DNA from: Ruegeria denitrificans | Lineage (GTDB): Bacteria > Pseudomonadota > Alphaproteobacteria > Rhodobacterales > Rhodobacteraceae | Length of the DNA stretch: 64,000 nucleotides | Direction of reading: 5' to 3' | Assembly: GCF_001458295.1 (NCBI RefSeq) | Contig: NZ_CYUD01000003.1 | Span: 248,001-312,000, forward strand | Shown here: piece after piece, positions 27,207-35,285 of the stretch | Position numbering within the stretch: the first letter of the stretch is position 1 | How the letters are laid out: each line of letters begins with the position of its first letter | Notes under the pieces: generated by a model | Databases searched by the model: none | What the model was told of the DNA's origin: nothing | Seen by the model: the letters and a program-made list of their open reading frames with translations, nothing else | Translations under genes and position numbers: made by a program

Positions 27207-27635
27207 ATGGACGATTTGGATAGTCGGCTGCTCAATGCGCTGCACCGGGATGCGCGAGCCTCGCTGTCCGAGCTGGCCGAGACGCTGGGCGTCACCCGCA
27301 CGACTGTGCGCAGCCGCCTGCAGCGCCTGAAGCAATCCGGTGAGATTGTGGGCTTTACCGTCCTCACCCGGTTGGACGTGGCTGAAAGCCCGGTGCGGGG
27401 CCTGATGATGCTTGAGATCGAAGGTCGCGGGACCGAGCGGACGATGGCCAGGATCGCGGCCCTGCGTCAGGTGCGTGCCGTGCATACTACAAACGGCAGT
27501 TGGGATCTGATTGCCGAGATCGGCACCGAAACTCTGGCCGAACTGGATGAGGTCCTGTTTCAGATCCGTCGGATGGAGGGGATAACGCGGTCCGAGACCA
27601 ATCTGCTGCTGTCCACGCGCAAGGGGCGTGTCTGA
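27207..27635 (+). CDS. Lrp/AsnC-family transcriptional regulator
   Basis: A 142-aa regulator: an N-terminal winged helix (DDLDSRLLNALHRDARASLS, then LGVTRTTVRSRLQRLKQSGEIVGF) and a C-terminal RAM ligand-binding domain (VRGLMMLEIEGRG, VHTTNGSWDLIAEI). It is slightly shorter than Lrp. Being divergent from rocF-ctlX-ocd, it is probably their activator, as with PutR or ArgR-like Lrp members controlling amino acid catabolism in alphaproteobacteria. Confidence 0.93.
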   Translation: MDDLDSRLLNALHRDARASLSELAETLGVTRTTVRSRLQRLKQSGEIVGFTVLTRLDVAESPVRGLMMLEIEGRGTERTMARIAALRQVRAVHTTNGSWDLIAEIGTETLAELDEVLFQIRRMEGITRSETNLLLSTRKGRV

Positions 27636-27737
27636 TCCCTTGTAGTGCTTTGACGTTCAAGGAAATTGTGCCAAGGTTGCCCCACGTTGCCGATCCGCGC
27701 GCGAGAACGTTGCTGTGCCTCAGAGCAGGGGGGAACC

Positions 27738-30347
27738 ATGACCACGCAGGAGACTGACAAAGAACTTTGGGCCGTACGATTGGCCGAGCGGGTCACCGGG
27801 TTCCTTGAAAAGCCCGCAGTCAGAATTGCAGTTCCGATACTGGTCACGCTTATTGCGTTAGTCGTGCTCCACGAATTGTCGCAACACGTGAAATGGGCCG
27901 ATGTTCAGGTGGATGTGGCGAACACGTCCTGGAAACTGCTGTTCATTGCCCTGTGCTGGACCTGTTTTAGCTTTCTCTCTTTGTCCATGTACGACGTGCT
28001 TGCCGTGCAAAGCGTAGCGGATGGCGAGGTCCCTCTGACCGTAGCGGGCATGGCCGGGGCCAGTGGCTATGCCGTGTCGAACTGCCTTGGTTTTTCCTAC
28101 ATCACCGGGACGGCGATCCGGTATCGCATCTATGCCTCGCTTGGGCTAGACCTGAGTCGGGTTGCCGGGGTCATTGCAACCTCGTGGATCGCGTTCTGGT
28201 CGGGTCTGGTGCTGTTGCTTGGCATTCTGCTTACCCTGCATCCGGACGGGATTTCAAATGTGCTGCCGATCAGCGACACCACTGAGACCATTATCGGACT
28301 GTGCCTGCTTGCCGCCCTGGTGGCCCTGTTCCTCTGGCTTGCGCGGGGCGGGCGCAAACTGGCCTATGGCGGTTTTGGCTTCAATCTACCTGGCGGAAAA
28401 CTGGCAGGCTTGCTGACATTGGCGGCGATCGGAGATCTGTGTGGCGCTTCGATGGTGTTGTATACTCTGATGCCCGATGACCTTGGGGTTGGTTACCCTT
28501 ATTTTTTCACGATCTTTATCGGGGCAATTGCCGTTGGTATTGTCAGCCATGCACCGGGTGGCATCGGCGCGTTTGAGGCGACGTTGATTGCAGGTCTGGG
28601 TGCCTCTGGCCGATCCGATGTTATCGCTGCCTTGCTTCTGTATCGGCTGGTCTACACATTTCTGCCCTTTGTTATTGCCAGCGTGTCGATTGCGGTGGCC
28701 TCGGCACTGACGCATCGCCACCATATCGGTGGTGCGGCCACGTGGGTCTATCGCGCGATCCGACCGATTGTGCCTATGGTGGCCGCAGGCGTGACCGCGG
28801 TTGCAGGGATTATACTGTTGGTCTCTGGGGCCTTGCCGTCCAGCAGTCGGAGTTTGGGCGCTCTGAGGGATTTTCTACCTTTGTCATTTGTCGAAGCGTC
28901 GCATTTAGCAGGAAGTGCCGTGGGCGTTTTGCTGATCCTGGTCTCACGCGGACTGTTCCGTAAACTCCACCGTGCCTGGATCGTTGCGATGTTACTGATG
29001 GTGGCGGGATTCTTTGCCTCGCTGACCAAGGGGCTGGATACGCATGAAGCGATTGGAATGTTGGCGTCTATCGCTGTACTGGCTACGTTCCAGGGTGCGT
29101 TCTACCGCGTCAGTGGGGCTTCAATTTTCCGGCTGAACATCCCATGGCTGGTCAGCGTCGTGGCCCTGTTGGCTGTCATTTTCTGGATCGGGCTGTTTGC
29201 CTATTCGCATGTCGAATACCAGAATGCCCTGTGGTGGGAATTCGCGTGGAACGGCGATGCCTCACGGTTCTTACGCTCCAGCCTTGTGGTGGCTGTCATT
29301 CTTGGTGTGGTGGCCGTGAACTCTCTGTTCGGGCGGGAGATACCCGAACCGGTACGTACGGAAATCCCATCTGCCGTTGAACGTCTGGCGCTGGAAAGCG
29401 AAGACACCGAGGCACAGATATCTTTGACCGGTGACAAGCAGTTCCTGATTGCGCCAGATGAAACCGCGTTTCTGGCCTATGCCGACACCGGCAATGCACT
29501 TATCACCAAGGGTGAGCCGGTTGGAGATGAAAAAGCTGGCCAGCAACTGATCTGGCAACTACGCGAAATGGCCGACCGCGAGGGCAAGCTTTGCGCGTTC
29601 TATAGCGTTTCGACCAAATACCTACCGACCTTTCTGGACTTGGGTCTATCCATCCTAAAAATCGGTGAGGTCGCGCGGGTGCCTCTGAAAGACTTTTCGC
29701 TGGATGGCAAATCCCGAAAACGGTTCCGGCAGGCCAAGAACCGGGCTGAGCGTGAAGGGTATGTTTTCGAAATCATTCCGAAGGAAGAACTGACCCCGGT
29801 CCTGCCGGAGCTACGCAAAATTTCGGATGATTGGCTCCAACAAAAAGCAGGTGAGGAAAAGGGATTTGCCCTTGGCGGGTTCGACGATGACTACCTGTCC
29901 TATTTCGACTTTGCCGTGCTGCGAAATGGGGACACCGGCAAGATCGTGGCCTTTGCCAATCTGTTCCAGGGTGGCCATAAATCAGAGCTGTCGCTGGACT
30001 TGATGCGGTACGAGCCCGACGGTTCGAACTTCATTATGGATGCCCTGTTTGCCGAGATGATGTCATGGGGGGCAGAGCAGGGATTTCACTGGTTCTCGCT
30101 GGGAGCGGCGCCGTTTTCGGGGATCGAGAACCGGCAGCTGGCCTCGTTCTGGAACCGTGTCGGTGGGTTCGTATATGAGCATGGCGAACAGTTTTATCAC
30201 TTCGAAGGGCTGCGGTCCTTCAAGCAGAAGTTCGACCCGGAATGGAGCCCGAATTATCTGGCCAGCCCGGGCGGTTTTGCAGCGCCGCGCATCCTTTATG
30301 AAGTGAATATCCTGATTTCCGGCGGGCTGCGCGGATTAACCAAATAG
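27738..30347 (+). CDS. mprF: MprF-type aminoacyl-phosphatidylglycerol synthase/flippase
   Basis: An 869-aa membrane protein. The N-terminal half has about 14 helices with the flippase core (GYAVSNCLGFSYITGTAIRY and SHAPGGIGAFEATLIAGLG), and the C-terminal 300 residues form the cytoplasmic DUF2156 transferase (SRKRFRQAKNRAEREGY, FHWFSLGAAPFSGIENRQLA). It adds an amino acid from charged tRNA to phosphatidylglycerol and moves the lipid outward, lowering surface negative charge. Lysine or alanine cannot be decided. The ATG at 27738 follows GGGGGGAA; a longer frame from 27666 is less likely. It is convergent with the outer-membrane factor gene, only 3 bases apart. Confidence 0.93.
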   Translation: MTTQETDKELWAVRLAERVTGFLEKPAVRIAVPILVTLIALVVLHELSQHVKWADVQVDVANTSWKLLFIALCWTCFSFLSLSMYDVLAVQSVADGEVPLTVAGMAGASGYAVSNCLGFSYITGTAIRYRIYASLGLDLSRVAGVIATSWIAFWSGLVLLLGILLTLHPDGISNVLPISDTTETIIGLCLLAALVALFLWLARGGRKLAYGGFGFNLPGGKLAGLLTLAAIGDLCGASMVLYTLMPDDLGVGYPYFFTIFIGAIAVGIVSHAPGGIGAFEATLIAGLGASGRSDVIAALLLYRLVYTFLPFVIASVSIAVASALTHRHHIGGAATWVYRAIRPIVPMVAAGVTAVAGIILLVSGALPSSSRSLGALRDFLPLSFVEASHLAGSAVGVLLILVSRGLFRKLHRAWIVAMLLMVAGFFASLTKGLDTHEAIGMLASIAVLATFQGAFYRVSGASIFRLNIPWLVSVVALLAVIFWIGLFAYSHVEYQNALWWEFAWNGDASRFLRSSLVVAVILGVVAVNSLFGREIPEPVRTEIPSAVERLALESEDTEAQISLTGDKQFLIAPDETAFLAYADTGNALITKGEPVGDEKAGQQLIWQLREMADREGKLCAFYSVSTKYLPTFLDLGLSILKIGEVARVPLKDFSLDGKSRKRFRQAKNRAEREGYVFEIIPKEELTPVLPELRKISDDWLQQKAGEEKGFALGGFDDDYLSYFDFAVLRNGDTGKIVAFANLFQGGHKSELSLDLMRYEPDGSNFIMDALFAEMMSWGAEQGFHWFSLGAAPFSGIENRQLASFWNRVGGFVYEHGEQFYHFEGLRSFKQKFDPEWSPNYLASPGGFAAPRILYEVNILISGGLRGLTK

Positions 30348-30350
30348 CGC

Positions 30351-31913
30351 CTAGTTCAGGCTTGCGCCTGTAGGGTCTTGTTGCAGCAGGTCGCCCCAGT
30401 CGGTGCGATAGGCCATTTCGGCCAACACGGTTTCAGGCAGGAACTCCTGATTTTGGCGAATCTGCCAGCCGCCGCCCAGCCCCTTGTACACGGCAACAAG
30501 ATTGCTTGAGACCTGCTGTCGCGCCTCGATCAGATTGGCTTGCGACCGCAGCAACGCGGTTTGGGTATTCAGGATGCGAGAATAGTCAGCGATACCGTCA
30601 CGATACTGGTCCACCGCGATCTGGGCGGCCTTGCGCGATGCGGTGACGCTGTTTTCGTAAAAACCCACCTGCTTGCGCGATTGGGCATAGGCGACCATCG
30701 CGCTTTCCACCTCGGAATAGGCGGTCAGAACAGTGTTCTGGTAATTGGCGATCAGCGCCTGATAGGCCGCGTCCTGCGCACGGACGTTGTTCTTGATCCG
30801 GCCGTAGTTCAGCACATTCCAGACCACACCCGCATTGGCCAAACTGGTTGTGCTGGCCGCGGAAAACAAATCTCGCCCGCCCGAAGCCTGCAATCCGATG
30901 GACCCTGACAGAATGAATTGCGGGTAAAGATCGGCTATCGCGATGCCAACCTGGGCTGATTGCGTTGCCGCCGCCAGTTCGGCTGCGCGCACATCCGGGC
31001 GGCGACGCAGCAACTCGGCCGGAACACCCACGGCAACATTCGACCGGGCCGAGGGGATGCGCCCCGAATTACCCAGCAAGCTGGTCATGCGTGACGGCGT
31101 CGCCCCCAACAAAACAGCCAGCGCGTTCTTGGCCTGTTGCAGATCGCTTTCAATTTCGGGGACCAGCGCCTTGGTATTGTTCAGCAGGGCAGTGGATTCC
31201 TGCACGTCCAGTTCTGTCGTCACACCGTTGTCAAAGCGCAGTTGGGTCAGATCAGCGGAGGCTTGTTGCAGTTGGATGTTCTCGCGTGCGACCGCCAGAG
31301 ACTCCTGCAACGCGCGGATATTCACGTACAGGGCCGCGACATCGCCGGTCAGTGTCACCAGCGCGTCGTCGTAATTCGCCACCTGCAGCGCCAGATTGGA
31401 CCGCGCCGCCTGAACTCCGCGCCGTTGCTGACCCCAGACGTCCAGTTCCCATTGCGCGTCGAACCCGACCTGTGATGTCGAGAATTCAGTATCCAAAGGG
31501 ATGATCCGGTTGACATCCGCGATCGGCCCGAGGTTGTCGCTGATTTGCCGCCGCTCGATCGAGCCTCCGATGGCCTGCGATTGCGGATACAGCTCTCCGA
31601 ACGCGATACCTAGCTGAGCGCGGGCTTGCAGGACGCGTGCACCGGCCACCTGCAGGTCAAGGTTTTGGGCATAGGCCTCAGCCACCAGTTTATTCAAGGT
31701 GGGGTCATTGAACGTCTCCCACCATTTGACCACCGGCGCGCTGCGCGAGGTCAGACCGCTGGGTCCGACGCTGGGGCTGTTCACCTCGATCCACTCCTTT
31801 ACGACCGGAGAGTTCGGGCGCACGAAATCAGGGCCAACTGGCGTACAGCCAACCAGCAGCGCCGCGCATAGGGCGGTGCCGATCAGTCTGCGGTGAAGTC
31901 TGGCCCGGGTCAT
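30351..31913 (-). CDS. Outer-membrane efflux lipoprotein (OprM/NodT family)
   Basis: A 520-aa TolC-like outer-membrane channel. The N-terminus MTRARLHRRLIGTALCAALL ends in lipobox LVGC, so it is lipid-anchored, and is followed by GPDFVRPNSPVV, typical of NodT/OprM factors. Two repeats of long helices plus beta strands follow (AQLGIAFGELYPQ and SAQVGIAIADLYPQF are the matching repeat halves). ATG codons at 31922 and 31913 both fit; GAGG lies 9 bases before the second. It is the last gene of a set with HlyD and DUF3302, and may serve that pump or the RND pump 5 kb away. Confidence 0.93.
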   Translation of the reverse strand: MTRARLHRRLIGTALCAALLVGCTPVGPDFVRPNSPVVKEWIEVNSPSVGPSGLTSRSAPVVKWWETFNDPTLNKLVAEAYAQNLDLQVAGARVLQARAQLGIAFGELYPQSQAIGGSIERRQISDNLGPIADVNRIIPLDTEFSTSQVGFDAQWELDVWGQQRRGVQAARSNLALQVANYDDALVTLTGDVAALYVNIRALQESLAVARENIQLQQASADLTQLRFDNGVTTELDVQESTALLNNTKALVPEIESDLQQAKNALAVLLGATPSRMTSLLGNSGRIPSARSNVAVGVPAELLRRRPDVRAAELAAATQSAQVGIAIADLYPQFILSGSIGLQASGGRDLFSAASTTSLANAGVVWNVLNYGRIKNNVRAQDAAYQALIANYQNTVLTAYSEVESAMVAYAQSRKQVGFYENSVTASRKAAQIAVDQYRDGIADYSRILNTQTALLRSQANLIEARQQVSSNLVAVYKGLGGGWQIRQNQEFLPETVLAEMAYRTDWGDLLQQDPTGASLN

Positions 31914-31924
31914 ATCATGCATCC

Positions 31925-33070
31925 TCAGATATCCAGTGGTCGGATGAAGTTGGCGAAGGAGTACAGACGGATATTGATGCGCCGCAGGAATTCGAAACTT
32001 TTGCCCTGACCGGTGTAGATAGCCACCGCCGCGTGACCCCCTGCGGGAAAGGTGTGACCGTCCGGAATGTCGACCGACATCTGCACCGCGATGCGCCCGG
32101 GCAGTTTCGGAAACTCGAAACCGGGTAGGCGGCCCGATGGCAGGTACTGACCCTGACGTGTGGCCCACCAGATAGCCTCGACCTTGCCGGTCAGAATCTC
32201 GCCGGGATATAGGTCCAGCGCGACCTCTACCTCTTGCCCAACTTCGACAAATTTCAAGTTCTGCTGACGATAGGTGGCCAGAATGTACGGATTGTCCTTG
32301 GTCACGAAACTGGCAATTGCACCCAACCGGATATCGCCAACCACTAGACCGGGGCGGGCCTGTTGCGAGACGATCATGCCGTCTTCCGGCGCATAGATTG
32401 TCGTGTTATCAAGGAAATACTGGGCCTTATCCAACTGAGCTTGCGCCTGAAGGATACCGGTATTCACCCCGTCGATCTGCGAATCCAACGCCAGCTGCGC
32501 CTTTTCCAGATTGGCTTCGGCCTCTTTGACCTGTGCCTGATCTTCGGCGACTTGTTCGTCCCAGCGATCCAATTCATCCTGCCGCGCGCCACCTGCGGGC
32601 ACGAGGTTTTGATACCGTGCTTGTTGTGTCAGCGCATAGGCCAGTTGCGCATTGGCGCGCTCGATGGCCTCGGACGCTGCGATCACGTCTTGTTCCAGGA
32701 TTTTGGCATTCTGTTCAGCAGCCACCAGCTGAGCAGTTGCCTCTTCAACCTCCAAGGCGAATACGGTGTCATCAAAGCGATAGAGGGGATCGCCCTTTTT
32801 TACCTCGGTATTCGGCTCGACCAGCACTTCGGTCAGGATCGTCGGCTCGGTCAAACGCGGCACGATCTGGATGGTCGAACGAACCACATGACTGTCGAGG
32901 GAAAACGGCTGGAAAAAGCGCAGCGCAACAAGGAAAATCAACAGCAGATGCGCGCCAACCCAGAAGGAAACGACCCCCCAGGTGATGTTGAATTTCAGCA
33001 ACTTCGCTTTGAAGAAAATGAACCAGACGAAAATGATGTAGAACAGCGTAATGCCGAGGGCGACAAACAT
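31925..33070 (-). CDS. HlyD-family membrane-fusion protein (YiaV/EmrA-like)
   Basis: A 381-aa periplasmic adaptor. It starts with two membrane helices (about 3-20 and 30-50), an arrangement seen in YiaV-like proteins rather than the single anchor of EmrA. Then come a biotinyl-lipoyl-like half (VEPNTEVKKGDPLYRFD), a long coiled-coil hairpin (about 110-205), the second half (TIYAPEDGMIVSQQARPG) and a beta-barrel domain. The stop lies 11 bases before the outer-membrane factor ATG. No dedicated inner-membrane pump is encoded alongside; the DUF3302 gene precedes it, as in yiaWV of E. coli. Confidence 0.9.
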   Translation of the reverse strand: MFVALGITLFYIIFVWFIFFKAKLLKFNITWGVVSFWVGAHLLLIFLVALRFFQPFSLDSHVVRSTIQIVPRLTEPTILTEVLVEPNTEVKKGDPLYRFDDTVFALEVEEATAQLVAAEQNAKILEQDVIAASEAIERANAQLAYALTQQARYQNLVPAGGARQDELDRWDEQVAEDQAQVKEAEANLEKAQLALDSQIDGVNTGILQAQAQLDKAQYFLDNTTIYAPEDGMIVSQQARPGLVVGDIRLGAIASFVTKDNPYILATYRQQNLKFVEVGQEVEVALDLYPGEILTGKVEAIWWATRQGQYLPSGRLPGFEFPKLPGRIAVQMSVDIPDGHTFPAGGHAAVAIYTGQGKSFEFLRRINIRLYSFANFIRPLDI

Positions 33071-33091
33071 ATTTTGTGACTTCCTTTGGCC

Positions 33092-33454
33092 TTAGCTCTT
33101 CTGCGTCTGGTCAGGGTCCAGCGGGTCGCTGTATTCTTCGTTCACTGTTCCGCCCAACCGTTTGATTTCTTTTCGGATAGCATCCTTTTCATCGTCAGGT
33201 GTTCGACGAATGTCGACTGTGACGCCATCGTGAAAGGCCCACATAAATGCATGCACCCAGGGCACGACGGCCAGAAAGCCCATCCATCCCATGATCTTGA
33301 CGGCTTCGGCATGGGGGTGATTGCGTTTGATTGCAATCCGCCCCGGTAACCCCATGATGAACAGGATTAGCGCCATCACTGCCCCGAGAAGCAGGATCAA
33401 TGCCACGAAAGTCAGGTAGTCATAGTAGCCCAGCGGCTGCCCCAATAGTCCCAT
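33092..33454 (-). CDS. DUF3302 (YiaW-like) inner-membrane protein
   Basis: A 120-aa protein with two membrane helices (about 16-37 and 54-73) and the family start GYYDYLTFVALILLLGAVM, followed by LPGRIAIKRNHPHAEAVKIMGW. DUF3302/YiaW is almost always next to a YiaV-type HlyD adaptor, as here (21-base gap). Its function is unknown. The ATG at 33454 follows AAAGGG; the frame goes on to 33514 without a better start. Confidence 0.9.
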   Translation of the reverse strand: MGLLGQPLGYYDYLTFVALILLLGAVMALILFIMGLPGRIAIKRNHPHAEAVKIMGWMGFLAVVPWVHAFMWAFHDGVTVDIRRTPDDEKDAIRKEIKRLGGTVNEEYSDPLDPDQTQKS

Positions 33455-33488
33455 GCTCGCGCCCTTTTGTGGGAAGGTTATCCTATCC

Positions 33489-34055
33489 TCAGCCGTCGGC
33501 GCCCAGTTCGTCAATCAATTTGTAGCTGGTGGGCGGGTCTGCGCAAATTCCCGGCCCACATTCCAGCAGTGTCGAAACCGCATTCAGTGCCGCCAGGCCA
33601 AGCATGATGAAAAACGCGCTTTTGGCCAGAGTGCTGCCACCAAAACGCGGTTGCTGGGGGTCCGTGGCATATTGCCGATCAAATAAGAGCATAACGGCTG
33701 TGCCCAGCAGGATCAGGAAAAAGCAGATCGCGGACCAGGTGTAATAGTGCAGCCCCAATACAGGCGAGCCATAGTGACCGGTGCCCGGTACGATATGCAA
33801 CAGAATTTGGCGCACGGCGACGCTGCCGCCGAACAGAGCTGCAAGTAGCATAATGGCATAATGCTGCGGCCGCGCGCCGTAGAGCAGGTTCAGACCCAAC
33901 CCAACCCCTACGGCCACAAACCCAACCCTCTGCAATAGGCACAAGGGGCAGGGCAGTTCATAGAGTGTCAACTGGTAGACATAGGCCAGTACCAACACCA
34001 GGCTGACGGCCAGCATGCCAAACGCGTTAAGAGTGCGTGAAAGTTCCGGTGTCAT
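33489..34055 (-). CDS. dsbB: DsbB-like disulfide bond formation protein
   Basis: A 188-aa inner-membrane quinone-linked oxidase that reoxidises DsbA. Four helices are visible; the first Cys pair sits in ELPCPLCLLQR and the second in the periplasmic loop as ECGPGICADPPTSYKLID, so both reactive pairs are present although the second is placed near the C-terminus, unlike E. coli DsbB. It follows the DUF5993 gene by 10 bases and has GAGGAGG before its ATG. Confidence 0.9.
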   Translation of the reverse strand: MTPELSRTLNAFGMLAVSLVLVLAYVYQLTLYELPCPLCLLQRVGFVAVGVGLGLNLLYGARPQHYAIMLLAALFGGSVAVRQILLHIVPGTGHYGSPVLGLHYYTWSAICFFLILLGTAVMLLFDRQYATDPQQPRFGGSTLAKSAFFIMLGLAALNAVSTLLECGPGICADPPTSYKLIDELGADG

Positions 34056-34065
34056 CGCAGCCTCC

Positions 34066-34221
34066 TCACAATTGGATCGTAAGTTGGCTGGTGGCGTGGA
34101 ATTTCAGCCAATACACACTCAACGCCAGCGTGAAAAAGAACAGCACGTTGGCGGCTGTCGTCCGTTGAAAGTAATTCAGTCCCATTGTGACTGTAAGTAA
34201 CGCAAATAAAGCCGCTATCAT
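34066..34221 (-). CDS. DUF5993 family mini-membrane protein
   Basis: A 51-aa gene with a strong ribosome site (GGGAGGGGAGA) before the ATG at 34221. The product MIAALFALLTVTMGLNYFQR continues into a second hydrophobic stretch VLFFFTLALSVYWLKFHATS, so it has two membrane helices. This is the pattern of DUF5993, a family usually encoded directly before a C-terminally paired DsbB, and the arrangement is the same here. It could assist DsbB; the function has not been shown. Confidence 0.82.
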   Translation of the reverse strand: MIAALFALLTVTMGLNYFQRTTAANVLFFFTLALSVYWLKFHATSQLTIQL

Positions 34222-34335
34222 GGCCCGGATCTCCCCTCCCGTGCACCGATTGCAATATGTTAGACTGTGTCAGGCGAATACGGTTCTGGCAAGAACTCGT
34301 GTCAGAATTTCCCGTTTAATGCGAGCTTCTTGGGA

Positions 34336-35097
34336 TCAGGTGGACAGCTTTAACAGGGTTTGCCAATCAGAACATTTTTTGGCCAGCCCGTTGGGGGGCG
34401 TGTTGTCGGTATAGAACACGTCTACCTCGGATAACGAGGCTATTCGTGCGGGAGCCGTGCGTTGGAACTTGGATTGGTCGGCCACAAGGCAGGTGCGGCG
34501 GGCCTGGGCAATGATGGTTTGGCTGACCCGGACTTCCTGAAAGTCAAAATCCATCAGGTCACCTTCAGCATCCAGCGCTGAACACCCGATGATTGCACAG
34601 TCGAACTTGAACTGTTCGATGGTCGCAATTGTCAGATTGCCGATCAATCCCCCGTCCGAGCGGCGCAACACGCCACCTGCCATGACGATCTGACAGTTGG
34701 GATTGTCGACCAGAATATTGGCGACGTTCATGTTGTTCGTCACCACCATCAGGTCTTTGTGGTCCAGCAGTTGCCGGGCAACGGCCTCGGTCGATGTGCC
34801 GATGTTCAGGAACACCGATGCGCCATCAGGGATATCTTGCGCACAGAGTTGCGCGATACGCGCCTTGGCGTCCGCGTTCAGCGCGCGGCGGTCCTCATAC
34901 CCGATGTTCGAAACGCCCGAGCGCAGGACAGCGCCACCATGCACACGGTCCAGCTTTCCCATATCGGCCAGTTCCGAAAGGTCGCGACGGATGGTTTGAA
35001 CCGTCACGTCAAACCGCAGGGCCAGATCTTCGACCATCACGCGGCCATCCTGTCTGGCGATGTTCAGAATGTCTGACTGACGAAAGGAAAGGGACAC
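34336..35097 (-). CDS. glpR: DeoR/GlpR-family repressor
   Basis: A 253-aa regulator: an N-terminal winged helix (SFRQSDILNIARQDGRVMVE, FDVTVQTIRRDLSEL) and a C-terminal sugar-phosphate-binding domain with FLNIGTSTEAVARQLL, VTNNMNVANIL and DGGLIGNLTIATIEQF. I choose a GTG start at 35097, preceded by GGAG at good spacing. The longer frame to 35151 would run through operator-like repeats. It is divergent from glpD and most likely represses it, released by glycerol-3-phosphate. Confidence 0.9.
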   Translation of the reverse strand: MSLSFRQSDILNIARQDGRVMVEDLALRFDVTVQTIRRDLSELADMGKLDRVHGGAVLRSGVSNIGYEDRRALNADAKARIAQLCAQDIPDGASVFLNIGTSTEAVARQLLDHKDLMVVTNNMNVANILVDNPNCQIVMAGGVLRRSDGGLIGNLTIATIEQFKFDCAIIGCSALDAEGDLMDFDFQEVRVSQTIIAQARRTCLVADQSKFQRTAPARIASLSEVDVFYTDNTPPNGLAKKCSDWQTLLKLST

Positions 35098-35109
35098 GGT
35101 TAGCTCCAA

Positions 35110-35220
35110 TTGTGCTGTGTTCGTTTTTGTTCTGTATTCGGAAAATTGCAACAGACTATTGGGCGGCTGGTGGGTTTAACGCAACTTATGTGACAAAACG
35201 AACATAAACGAAAACAAACA
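35110..35220. promoter_or_regulatory. GlpR-type operator region
   Basis: Between glpR and glpD are repeated half-sites of the TTCGTTTT type: GTTCGTTTTTGTTC at 35119-35132 and, in inverse orientation, AACGAAC at 35197-35203 and AAACGAAAAC at 35206-35215. DeoR/GlpR proteins bind such TTCG-containing repeats. A weak promoter for glpD may follow (TTGACG at 35220-35225). Confidence 0.6.
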
Positions 35221-35285
35221 TTGACGAAGCGCGGGCCTGTGCGGTTAATGAGCGCGCGTTTTCCACAAACGGGAATCATCCAGAT

